From the NCBI GenBank assembly GCA_037127315.1, contig JBBBDQ010000330.1, positions 2,686,001 to 2,750,000 on the forward strand: DNA of 64,000 bases, written 5' to 3'. Both the position numbers and the translations under genes were made by a program. The first letter of the stretch is position 1, and each line of letters starts with the position of its first letter. The stretch comes from Ascarosepion bandense (lineage: Eukaryota; Mollusca; Cephalopoda; Sepiida; Sepiidae). This document shows positions 12,220 through 24,300 of this stretch, piece after piece. Under the pieces are notes generated by a model that was not told the origin of the DNA, did not search any database, and worked only from the letters and a program-made list of their open reading frames with translations.

Positions 12220-13439
12220 AATAATAATAATAATAACCTAGTACTATCTACCGCATTGTGGGGTTACGATGACTAAACCGGTTCCTCTAACAACCTTTTC
12301 TGGTGATAAGATTGACTGAACATTCAGCAGAACTAAAAACAAAATTGGTTAAAAAGTGGATGGACTTTTTTTGTAAGATCAGGTGTCATCTAACTCATAT
12401 GTCACATCGGAACTGAAAAAATAAACGAACCATGAATGTTAGAGTCATGTCCATAATAATTCGCACGTTTGGAACTGTGCCAAAAAGATTAAATACAAGA
12501 TTGAATTAGAAATTTGAAGAATGATTGGCACGATTGAAATTTTGTTGTTGTTAGGATATGTAAGGATATTGAAGAAAATACTGGCGTTTTGAAAAGACTT
12601 GATGCTACTCAGTTTTTAGTCAGAAAAATTTCTTGTATGAACAAACCATTCATGGAACAGAAATAATTTATTGAATAACTTACTCGTCGGAGGCCGCTCT
12701 AAAAGCGTTGATTTGGATCTGATCAATGTCTGTGTTATCACAGATGAGACGAGACATACTGACATTTCGAATGGCATTTAATGCATCTGGAAAAGAAACG
12801 AGCAATAGTAGAGGATATTTTTCAAACTTTTATAGGGTTATACAAAACCTTTTTAAATCATTCTATATTTTTGAAAAAGAACGATTAAAGCCCTGTTTGA
12901 TCTTATAAACGATTAGAAGTTCAATTCATTATTTTTAATGGTCTAAAATGCTCTCTTAAATCTACATTCATTGTAAATTAAATTTATTATACTGATTTCT
13001 CTGTAAGTATCTATTCTTAAATAAGTTTGCAATCAAAATTACAAACAGGATTATCCACTCAAAATCCAGAGAAAACACAGAGTAATATATGGTTTCACAC
13101 TTACTGTGCCTTTTTTGCAGTTTACCGATTCTATAGCTTCGTTATTTCTTCTTTTCTTTTTTTTGGTATATCAATAATTGCAAGTTATTCTTCCAGTTAT
13201 ACTGTGGAGCCTGCTGGATTCACAGTCAAGTGTACTAAGCTAAATTGTTACCGCCCTGTTTTTGTTTGGTTTCCCATTTTGGGTTTCCTAAATTTATATA
13301 CAATCAACGCCATTGATTTTTGTGATACTAGGTTTCTGTTTCTTATTTTATGATGTCTTTCTTTGAAGGTTTTCTATTGCTAGTGTTTTTTCTGTTACTT
13401 TCACTTCATCTTATATGTAACTTATTTTTGTTAATATAA

Positions 13440-13507
<68 letters not shown>

Positions 13508-16500
13508 AGGTACATCAAATTTTTCGCTAAAAATAGTAAAACTAGATGAAACTTAATAAAATAAGTTTTATCGTGAAAATGTTTGTTATTATTAAGCGGA
13601 AAGATCAAAGTATGTTTTAATTATTTTAGATTCTTTCTAACATGTTCGAAATTTTTGTTAAAAATATTGTTTTTTTTTTCACCAGCGTGGAACCAGGGTT
13701 TACTGTGGAAATTTTAACGGTTTTGTTTCCGGTGAAACACACATTAATTTGGAAATTCTTGCAAAAATTAAATATTTATCGGATTCTAATGAGAATTTCA
13801 TAATTTATTCACAAATGAATAAATTTATTTGTAAAATTGTTATTTTTATGAAATTTTGCAACTTTCCTGAAAATCTGCTCCGGAAAGTGAAATAAAAAAT
13901 GCAAGAAATTATGAAAGTATTTAATTAGATAAGCTTTTAATTGCTTTTTTAAATAATATATATTAAGGATATTATTGTCTGAAGAAAAAATGCGATAAAT
14001 AATGAATTTTTACAAAACTAAAGTGGAGCCTATTTTTATTAAGTGAAAATTAAAATGCTTGATGCAAATGATTTTTAAAATAGTTAATTTTTTTTTCATG
14101 TTTATAAAACGTGTCCAGTTTGAAAGTATTGATGATCATACACAGCATTATCAAAAAAAAAATCATTGACTCTAGTAAATTTAAAGTCAACATTCCCAAA
14201 ATTAGATTACAGCGAGCATTTCCAAAATTTGTAAGATTACTGAGTACTTAAAATTATATAGAAAAGCGTTTACCCGTTATTCATTATTTTCTTAAATGAT
14301 ATTTTAACAGATAAAGATTCCGTAGACAGTAGTAAACACGTAAATAGCTTATCAGCGCTTGACAAATGCTTAGCATGCACAACTTTGACATGTAAAAAAC
14401 GCTGGCTTGGACATGTACATTGCATGCCGGATGGGAGGATTCCGAAGGTCTTTCAGTACGGGGAACTGGAGCCCTGTAAGAGGGCAACATCATCTTCGAT
14501 TAAGAGGACATCTGCACGAGGGACATGAAGAAGATGAACATAATTGAGAAGAGAGAAGACGTTGCCAACGATTTATCACGCGGGAGCGAGGAGAGGAGAA
14601 ACGAAGGCCGCGGAGAAGCATGCATAATGGAAAGAAAACAACAAAGCGACATCAGGAAAGAGTGTTCACATGCGTTCGTTGCAAGCGAGGCTGTCATTCT
14701 GGTGTGGGGCTGTTGAGACCGACGGATGCTACAGAACATTATATATTTTTACAAAAAATGTAAATGTAAAGGAATATAGAATTTGTAGATTGTGCCATGA
14801 GGAAAAATTGATGAGTTTTTCCGCACTCAGGATCGCTGATGAAGACTAGGATTTCTCCATATTTAAAGCGTAAACTTAGAGCGACACGAGATAAAGGTTG
14901 AACGTGATCTGACTATCATTCATGTGACACGATAACTAGGCGTATATTAAGGTACTTTGTAAAATATGTATTTTATTCTAATAGATTAAAATAGAAAATG
15001 GTTAAGAATAGAAAATAGTTTTAAAACATGTGTTTCGTTTAACAAAAGTGAAAAAGAAGAGAATAAAATAAATAAACGCTTTTTCGTTTATAAGGTAAAT
15101 TGTGGAAGAGAAAAGGGTATCAGATTACTGTTAAATCCTACCAGTCTTCCGGTAAATGTTTGACTAAGTGATTTTATGTGATAAAAGATAAAGTTGGGGA
15201 AATAGATTTTTGGAGTGACCAGGTCAATAACTGTATCTTGACCACACATTAAGAATAGATAATATCTTCCCTTTCTCCAGGCAATAAAAAACGCCTGGTT
15301 ACGGGTAAAGTGTCAGGGCTATAAAAACATCCGGTTGAAGCTTTATTAAGATAAAACGATAAAAAAAATCTGGAAAATACTTGGAGGCTTAGTGCAGACA
15401 TCCCATTCACACATCAAAGGAAGCAAAATTTAAGTACCTTGAAATTTTGGACTTACAGTCGCCAATGCTTATCACCCGTTTTTCTACTCACTTCCGGATT
15501 GTTTTAAATAAATACAGGTGATTTTTCCGAGCCGATCAGTTGAGTTGAGTTAGTTCCGCCTGGCGTGTGCCTGAAGTAGAAACTCCGTTCGTCTTGAGTC
15601 GGTCAGTTCGGCATTCGATCTCCGTTATTTAGAGTTAGTCACATTCGCTTGCCCCAACCGAAAGACTAACTCTAAACGAAATGAAGCGTCATTTTAACTC
15701 ATCCAAGTTGTGGAAGTTCGTTCCTTATAGCTTAATCTTGTACCCCCAGCTTGAGACTCCGACTTTTTCAACAAACTCCCGGCTGCATCACAACGTGGAG
15801 GACGGCCACCGGAGAAATTGTTCGGACCGTCCATTGGGGGTGTTACAATTGGTGCCGTGACTGCAGGATTTGGAACCCACGGAAGTGCCACTGGATGCTA
15901 AGTTTGGATTTCAACGAACCGACGCGACTGGACGAAACAAGACGAACGGAGAAAAGGAAATCGACGAAAGAACTACTCTAACAACCAAATTCTAATTGCT
16001 TGGTATAAGCTTAAAAAACAAAAACAAAAAAAAACAAGAAACAAAGAAAGGAAAGGGAACCCGTTATCAACAAGCACCGTAAGGTAAGCAGAATTATTTA
16101 CTCCCTTTTTGTCTGGCCAAAATTCTCGCAGGCAGAAAACGGTTGCAACGGCCGTACGATCGGTGATAAAAAAAGAAAAAAGAAAAGGGACAATGAATTG
16201 ATTAAGAAAAAAAGGTGTGAGTACTTTGAGAGAAAAAGTATAAATTTTGAAAAGAAAGAAAAAGAAAAAGAGAGATAGAAATAACGCAACCGGTGTGAAA
16301 AAAAGAGAAGAATGAAAAAGGATTGTTTTAAAAAAAGGTGGGGAGAATGAATTGATCAAGAAAAAAACAGGTGTGAGTACTTTGAGAGAAAAAAGTATAA
16401 ATTTTGAAAAGAAAGAAAAAGAAAAAGAGAGATAGACAACTTAAACGGTCTGAATCGGTACATAAAAACAAAGAAAAGAGAAGAATGAAAAAGGACTGTT

Positions 16501-18800
16501 TGAAAAAAAAAGGATGATGATGAAAAAAATATATTTTTGAGAAAAACAGAAAGAAACATTTATTTACTTTTTTTTGTTGTTTTGTTTGAAAAAAGGATGA
16601 TGATGAAAAAATATTTTTGGGAAAAACAGAAAGAATCGTTTTAGAAACATTTATTTACTTTTTTGTTGTTTTGTTTAAAAGAGAAAAAATGAGAAAGAAG
16701 GGAAAATGGAATATGTTTGGTTGAAAAAGAGACTGATAATGAGAAAAAGATGTGTACAAAAAAATGGAAAAATAAGAGGAAGGGAGAGAGCAAGAAACAA
16801 CTGTGCGTGTAAAAAAATAAATGAATTGATTAAAAAAATGTGTGAGTATTTTGAGATAAAAAGTATGAATTTCGAAAAGAAAGTAAAAGAAAATGAGAGA
16901 TAGAAACAACGCAAACGGTGTGGAAAAAAAGACAAGAAGGAAAAAGAACTGCTAAAAAACGAGTAAAAGAATAGTGTGTGTTATTACTTAAAAAAGCACT
17001 ATTTGTGAAAAAAATTAGAGAGAGAAAAACTAAGTGGGTGTGTACAACAACGACAAAAATATGTTTTGAAAAAGAAAAAAAAGATGATGGTGATGAAAAA
17101 AAAAGCTTTTTTGAGAAAAACAAAAACATTTTAGAAACATTTATTTACTTTATTTTGTTGTTTTGTTTGAAAGAAAAAAAAAGGATGATGATGATGAAAA
17201 AATATTTTTGAGAAAAACAGAAAGAAACATTTTAGGAACATTTATTTACTTTTTTTGTTGTTTTGTTTAAAAGAAAAAAAAGAGAAAGAAGGGAAAATGG
17301 AATATGTTTGGAGAACTTTAAATAGTTAAAAAAGAGACTGATAATGAGGAGCAGTTACATCGCTCCTATATTTATGCAGTAGACTTGCTCAGAATTATAA
17401 CTATTTTGTCACCTTGTGTTAATTAATTTTTTAAAAACTTTTTTCTTTGGGGGAGAGGGTGGAAACACCCCTCTCTTAAATTTATTGTGTAAACTATGCT
17501 TCAATCATTTTGTCGGGCGCCATTAACCCCATTGGGAGGGGACGTCCTCAGCAAACTTCCATCATGACAAGGTTTCACAGGGGGGATGCAGAAAGGCCCA
17601 GAGACTTGTGGCTTATCTTTTGGGCTGGAAAATTGTAACAGGAGATGAATTGACAAAGAGTAGAATCTCTTTCAGGAATAAAAGGGAATGGATGTAAGGC
17701 GGAAAGCAAAACACTAAGTTGAAAAAGGTGTTCGTTAACGAAGAATTGACCCTCATACGTAGCGATAAACCAACTGCGTGGATTCATTGATGCCACCGGC
17801 TACGAAGACAAAAATTGAGGAATTAGTTGTCGGAATAAAAAGAAAAATGGGTTGAGGTAAATGTTTGACTAAGTGATTTTATGTAATAAAAGATAAAGTT
17901 GGGGAAATAGATTTTTGGAGTGACCAGGTCAATAACTGTATCTTGACCACACATTAAGAAAAGATAATATCTTCCCTTTCTCCAGGCAATAAAAAAACGC
18001 CTGGTTACGGGTAAAGTGTCAGGGCTATAAAAACATCTGGTTGAAGCTTTATTAAGATAAAACGATAAAAAAAATCTGGAAAATACTTGGAGGCTTAGTG
18101 CAGACATCCCATTCACACATCAAAGGAAGCAAAATTTAAGTACCTTGAAATTTTGGACTTACAGTCGCCAATGCTTATCACCCGTTTTTCTACTCACTTC
18201 CGGATTGTTTTAAATAAATACAGGTGATTTTTCCGAGCCGATCAGTTGAGTTGAGTTAGTTCCGCCTGGCGTGTGCCTGAAGTAGAAACTCCGTTCGTCT
18301 TGAGTCGGTCAGTTCGGCATTCGATCTCCGTTATTTAGAGTTAGTCACATTCGCTTGCCCCAACCGAAAGACTAACTCTAAACGAAATGAAGCGTCGTTT
18401 TAACTCACCCAAGTTGTGGAAGTTCGTTCCTTATAGCTTAATCTTGTACTCCCAGCTTGAGACTCCCACTTTTTCAACAAACTCCCGGCAACATCACAAC
18501 GTGGAGAACCGCCGCCGGAGAAATTGTTCGGACCGTCCATTGAGGTGTTACATTCATTTTTAGGCTAAAATTTGAGTTTTATTATTTATTCTTCGTTTAT
18601 CTTACATTTTATAGGCCCTTCTTTGTATAGAGTACTTTTAATTACCAATTTTATCAAAGTTGAAATTTACCAACTTTGTTATTCTTACTATTTACCTTGA
18701 GCTTCTTGATAAAATACAAGGGAGAATCAGCAATATTATTAGTCCTGATATGGCGGCTCGGCATCAGTCACTTTCCCAACACCATAGGCTTACTTTGTGC

Positions 18801-18849
<49 letters not shown>

Positions 18850-20926
18850 ATATATATATATATATATATATAAATGCGGATTTATATGGATTGTCTGAGA
18901 TAGATACATTTTCCAAATTTGCTATATTTATGGAAGAATAATGCTCAATATCGTATGTAGACATGAAAATTAATAGATAAATAGGCTCAGATTAAAATAG
19001 CTAAGGATCAGATTGAGATAGATATATGGGATCAAATTGAGATCGATAATGAAGAAAATTATGTAGCTAGATAACTCGGTAGATATGGAACACAAATACC
19101 TATGGGCAGCTGGTGCCTTCCTGCACTCTCATACCAAAAGCGATCGCCGAATTTCAATGCCTGGAATTGTCGGGCTATAATGCATGCAAATGTCGGACCG
19201 ACACTGCCACCAGGAACATGAATCTCAGAAATTCCTCCCGTCCAAAGATCAATGTCTTCAACACACCTGAAAATAATGCAGAGAAATCTTTTATGACATC
19301 GTTTTTCCCCACTTTTTACTTGAAGATCAGCATTTGATTTATTTTTCTTTTTACTAAAAACTTAATATTTAATTCGAACATCGATAGCCGGTGTTAAGAT
19401 TATGGTAAAAGCTCAAAGTTAAAGCAGGCAAGTTATTTATTTTTACACACTCATTTACACTCTGCTTTTTCTGTTTGGTCATCTGCTGTAATTATCTTAG
19501 CTTATTAAATTAGATATATCCCTTGCCAGGTTTGTCATGCAGGAAAACGGCGTTTGGTCGGTTTAATCAGTTTTGTACTTCTCTTTCTATATTTGTACAT
19601 CCACCTGGGGTAGATTCCAAGAATGCTAAACCGATTCTTGAAACATCGGATAGCACTGAAGCACTTTTTTAAAACTTATACTTATGTAAGTATAATAAAT
19701 CTTCAATAAATACAATAAGTCATCAACAAAATAAATAACAATAATAATAATAATGATAACGTTTCTTGATGCTACACCAGGTGTTAATAAGTACATGTTT
19801 TATCTTGGTGAATTGAGATGGGCTGAAGTAAATATTCCGTTTAGTATCACAGATTTATTTATTAGTTGATTAGTGGCTGATATACTGTGCATCCCTGTTC
19901 ATAAATGACGGTAGTAGGGAAGCGTCAAGGCCTGATTTCAAAAGGGCTGTTTTTTGTTAAGTTTGAAGCATGAGGCAGACAAAGAGACTTAGTAGTCACA
20001 CACAGATACTTGGTAACGCCCTAAGCAGACCGGATTACCTGAATTCTAATTATTTCGAACTGGACTTCACTTGAAAGGCCATGCTTCTTTTATGAAAGCA
20101 TGTCGCCATATTGCGCATAGTTGGATGTGATGCGTGGGCGTAATATACGACAAAATCAAAAACAAACATCGCGCATGCGCGAAATTAAAAATATAAAATA
20201 GCAAACATTTAACCCTCTAGGGCCATTCGTATCATATTTGATACAATATGAAAACAATCCTTGAAAGAAATATTTTCCTGAAAAATTTTTTAAGAGAAAT
20301 ATTTTATAAATTTCAAATGAAAGCAGTACTGACTGCTCAGTCAATGAATACCAAATGTTTCCTTATAGGGAAATACCAAATGTTTCCTTATAGGCAAATA
20401 CTGTATCAAATTTGATACGAATAGCCCTAGAGGGTTAACCCTCTCACTCTTTATATATAAACTTAATATAAGTAAAAGTAAGTCAGCTGATTGACGTAGC
20501 CTTCAGCATTCCAACTTCAGAATTTCGTAAACAGACCTATCCGTCCAATCTTCAGATGGGTATTAGCACTTGACTGCTTATATTTGTCGGTTTAACTTTC
20601 CCATCCTTTGTGTTGTTCTGTATTGTTTGTGTTCGTGAGGCCATTCGTCTGTGCGAAAATCCGTTCGCACGCGTGTGCGCATACTCCCGTTTGCGTAGAC
20701 GTGTACACGTGTAGGCAGTCGTGATCGTTTGTGTTTTTTCGATTTTTCCCCACTTTGCGGTCACTTTTTAACTTTGTCTTTTTAACTTTGTCTTTTTTCC
20801 TTTTTTCTTTCATTTCTAGTCATATTATGTTCTCCAGACATATTACTGTATTTGATTTCTGAGTATTTTAGAGATAGGAAACTTTTTCTTCGGTTTTTAC
20901 ATAAACAATTGATGTTAATGGTTAAA

Positions 20927-20994
<68 letters not shown>

Positions 20995-21306
20995 CCCCAC
21001 TCCAGGGCAGGATTAATTTAGACCAGTAAACAGTCATATTAGAAAATTGCTCAATACATATTAGAAGAGAAATGACACTTTAACATATAGATATTTTAGA
21101 TATTTGAGTTGGGGAGATCAACCGATTACGCTACCATAGTTTTGACCTTTCCGGTTTCGTCGGGCAATTTTTATTTATTTATATTCAAATAAATAAATAA
21201 AAATTGCCCGACGAAACCGGAAAGGTCAAAACTATGGTAGCGTAATCGGTTGACGAAACCAAAAAGGTCGAAACTATGGTAGCGCATAATCGGCTGATCT
21301 CCCCAA

Positions 21307-21366
<60 letters not shown>

Positions 21367-24300
21367 AAGCATTAATGTCATATATGTATTTATTTTTGAA
21401 GGATAAACCATCGTTTGATCTGATGTGCTTTTTTGATCACTCGGTTAAGAAGACGTTTATAATTAAGCAAAATTGTATCTGATTTGTTTGATTATGAAAC
21501 TCTATATATTTCTAAATAAATTCATTAATTATTTACTGCAACCTCTCATGTATCTGACAATCGAAAAGATAGAAACGAAATTTACTCGTAGAGTTGTTGC
21601 AAAATTTCCTTATCTTCATCTTTGTGGTCAACTAAAGAAGTGAAATTTTTGGCCACATCCAGACCGCACCAGTATCGCCACGTATTGTACGCCGGAAGTC
21701 CATTGTCGCGCCCACTCTGGACATTAATAGCTGCCAAGTCCCAACCGTCTCCAGGTTCTGTTTCGCTTAGTTTGTTGGTAAGTTCGTCGGTCATAAATCT
21801 GTTTAGATTGTGAAAAAAAATGATGTCAAAAAGCAATCATTACACACATTAGAATATCGCATGCATTCAGAGCGCATTAAAAATAAAGAAAGAATTCCTC
21901 ATCGTGGTGTAATGGTCAACAAGCTGAACTTGTAGATATGTACTTGTATTAATAATGAGTCTGGTTCCCCATACCGATGCTTATTATTTTGCACCACAAT
22001 TAGGCTTCGCCTTGTAAGACATTAACATGATTACATTCATAAACACTATGTATATCTCCCTGTGTGTAATTCAGCAGTGGGTGATTGAGTTTAGTAGACT
22101 AATGTTATGTCTCTTCAGAAAATAGGCAATAATTGTACAGCGTATGTTATATTGTTCGTAAAGACCAGTACTGGGGGGTTTTGCGCAACATGAAGGTAAC
22201 TGGGGTTATAATATGGTGTGTTTTCTGTTGAAGTTTGTAAAGACCACGAGTGAAACTGTAGTCTGTCCTTACAGATTGCCATACATAAATTTTGTTACAG
22301 ACAAGTTTCATCTCTTTATGTTTATGATGTAGTGATGGTCTGTTGTAGCCAGACTACATCTCCCTTATTGTACAAGAGTAACAGAAAACTGGTCCCAAAA
22401 TCATACTTTCAATTCCACTGACTCTAGTGGCACACGCATTCGACGGAATTAAACCTCATTCAACATGAATCGACATGTAGCAGAGCTTACTAAAATGCCT
22501 GTTGCCACCCAACAAACACATGGGCAGCACTAGAACACGTCTCTATAGTAATGCATAAACAATAGATCCAGCGTCTTGTCGCTGTTTTGTGATTCTGCAA
22601 ATTATTTACGCATAAATGTTTGAGATAAGTAGCCAGTCTAATTTTTGACAGTATGTTTCATATAATTGACTCGACCATAGGAGAACATAGTACATTCAAA
22701 ATAACACGTCAATATTACACTTGGTCGAATGAAAGCAAAGTCTGGTCATGAGATTTAATAATATGTGCGTTGTGGTGCAGTGGATATCGGCTCGGACAAG
22801 AAATCGAGGAGCTGAGATCGAATTCCAGTTGAATTCGTTGCTTCACTTAATCCGTTACTTTTCCCTCTAGCTATCGGTTAAATACTAGGACAGATTGGAT
22901 ACTATATCTTTGTTTGGCAATCAGTCTACCGCAAAAAGTAATGATAACCTACTGCGGGAAAATTTTCTGCCCAGTTAGTCTTGTCACTTTCGAAACATGA
23001 TCGCCCAAGTGTTTATCGCATATGGCACTTAACTCAATGACTGATGTTTATATAACGTTAACTGAATAAATAAAAACCAAATAATGGAAGTAATTAAAGA
23101 ATCATTCAAATAGAAATTAAAGGGGCAGACTTTTTCTTTCGTATTTTTATGTGCGGATGATGAACTGGGATGCCAGATGAAAAGAGTTCTTTGACTGAAG
23201 AAATTTTCATCTCTAATTTGACATTTCATTTTCATTGCAGTTGACATTTTGGATAAGGCAAGAATTTTTAATCAAAGCAACTGAAATACAAGACCACCAG
23301 CTCGTCTATAACAAATTTATATTCATGCAAAGAGCATGGATAAATGAATTCGTACGAAATTAACATAAGAAGCCACAACTGCTATTCGTGCACTTCTTGC
23401 CAAATACATAGAATAGAGTGAAGAGTGGTTCTACATCATAGAAATTTTCAAGTAAAATCTTATACCACCTACCTGTCAATTTTTTCTTCTAAATCAACTG
23501 TAAGTCCCTCGTAAAGGATAGTGGTTGCATCAGAATCGGAAACATTGTAAAAAATGTCCGAGTTGTAAAACAGAGAGCCAAAAGGGACCTGACTCCCGTT
23601 GATTGAAATCTCGGTCTTTACACCCGAGTGTCCGAAAAGAAAAGCTGCAGAGGCAAAACCGTTACGGGTAACTGGGTGAATACTCGATAGGTAACTCGAA
23701 TGACCATCCTGACGTGACCACAGATTGTACGCTTCCATCAAGTCCGAACCGAGGATATTAGGAAGAAACTCGTTGATTGTAATGTGCTGAATCTCTGCAA
23801 TGAGAAACTTGCGCGCTTCTTGGAAAAGAATCTCGTCATTACAGTCGGGATAAGTGGCACCTATAAGGTTGGCTAACCGGTTGTGCTCTCGGACGAAAAG
23901 GTTGTACTGTGTCGTGATTAACGGGTGGAGATTGACACGACCGTCACCTGTGGGGGCATAAATAATTATACATTGAGTGAAACACTGCAAGAACGGTTAA
24001 CTTTAAAATTTTAGTTTTTGGAGTTTAATGTATCCACATCCTTATTTAAATTAATTGAAACTAAACGAATTATGTCTTCCGAGGATCTTTCACAATTTCC
24101 CTGCTCACGTATATATGCCCTCTCTTGACGTTACTTCTTTTTTCTTCCGACCGCGTTTTTCTTTACGTTTTGAACTGATGAATCTAGTTTGTTTCTTCGA
24201 CTTGATGACAATATTTTTCAAGACCAAACAAATTTCATCATAAATCCCAAAATAGATTCATGTTACTGCACACCACTGCAAATGACATAATCTGAGGAAA

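Larger units (their letters stand above)
15157..18552 (+). mobile_element. Non-autonomous LTR retrotransposon (about 3.4 kb)
   Basis: Two near-identical direct repeats flank a 2.0-kb interior. Just after the first is a primer-binding-like site, TGGTGCCGTGAC at 15850-15861, of the type known from Bel/Pao-like and related elements. A purine-rich stretch lies before the second. The interior has no gag, protease, reverse transcriptase or integrase; it consists of A/G-rich internal repeats, so it would need proteins from another element. No clear target-site duplication is visible at the ends I chose. Confidence 0.85.

Noticed and set aside
13027..13353. 108-codon hydrophobic plus-strand frame
   Set aside because: No motif, no splice pattern, biased composition; likely chance.
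15973..17129. Long minus-strand frames rich in Phe, Ser and Leu
   Set aside because: They are antisense to A/G-rich internal repeats of the LTR element and overlap each other in several frames.
21582..21588. Stop codon right after LQQLYE as the end of the peroxidase gene
   Set aside because: A GTAAAT donor overlaps it, and exons at 19100, 12684 and 9931 continue the domain in phase.
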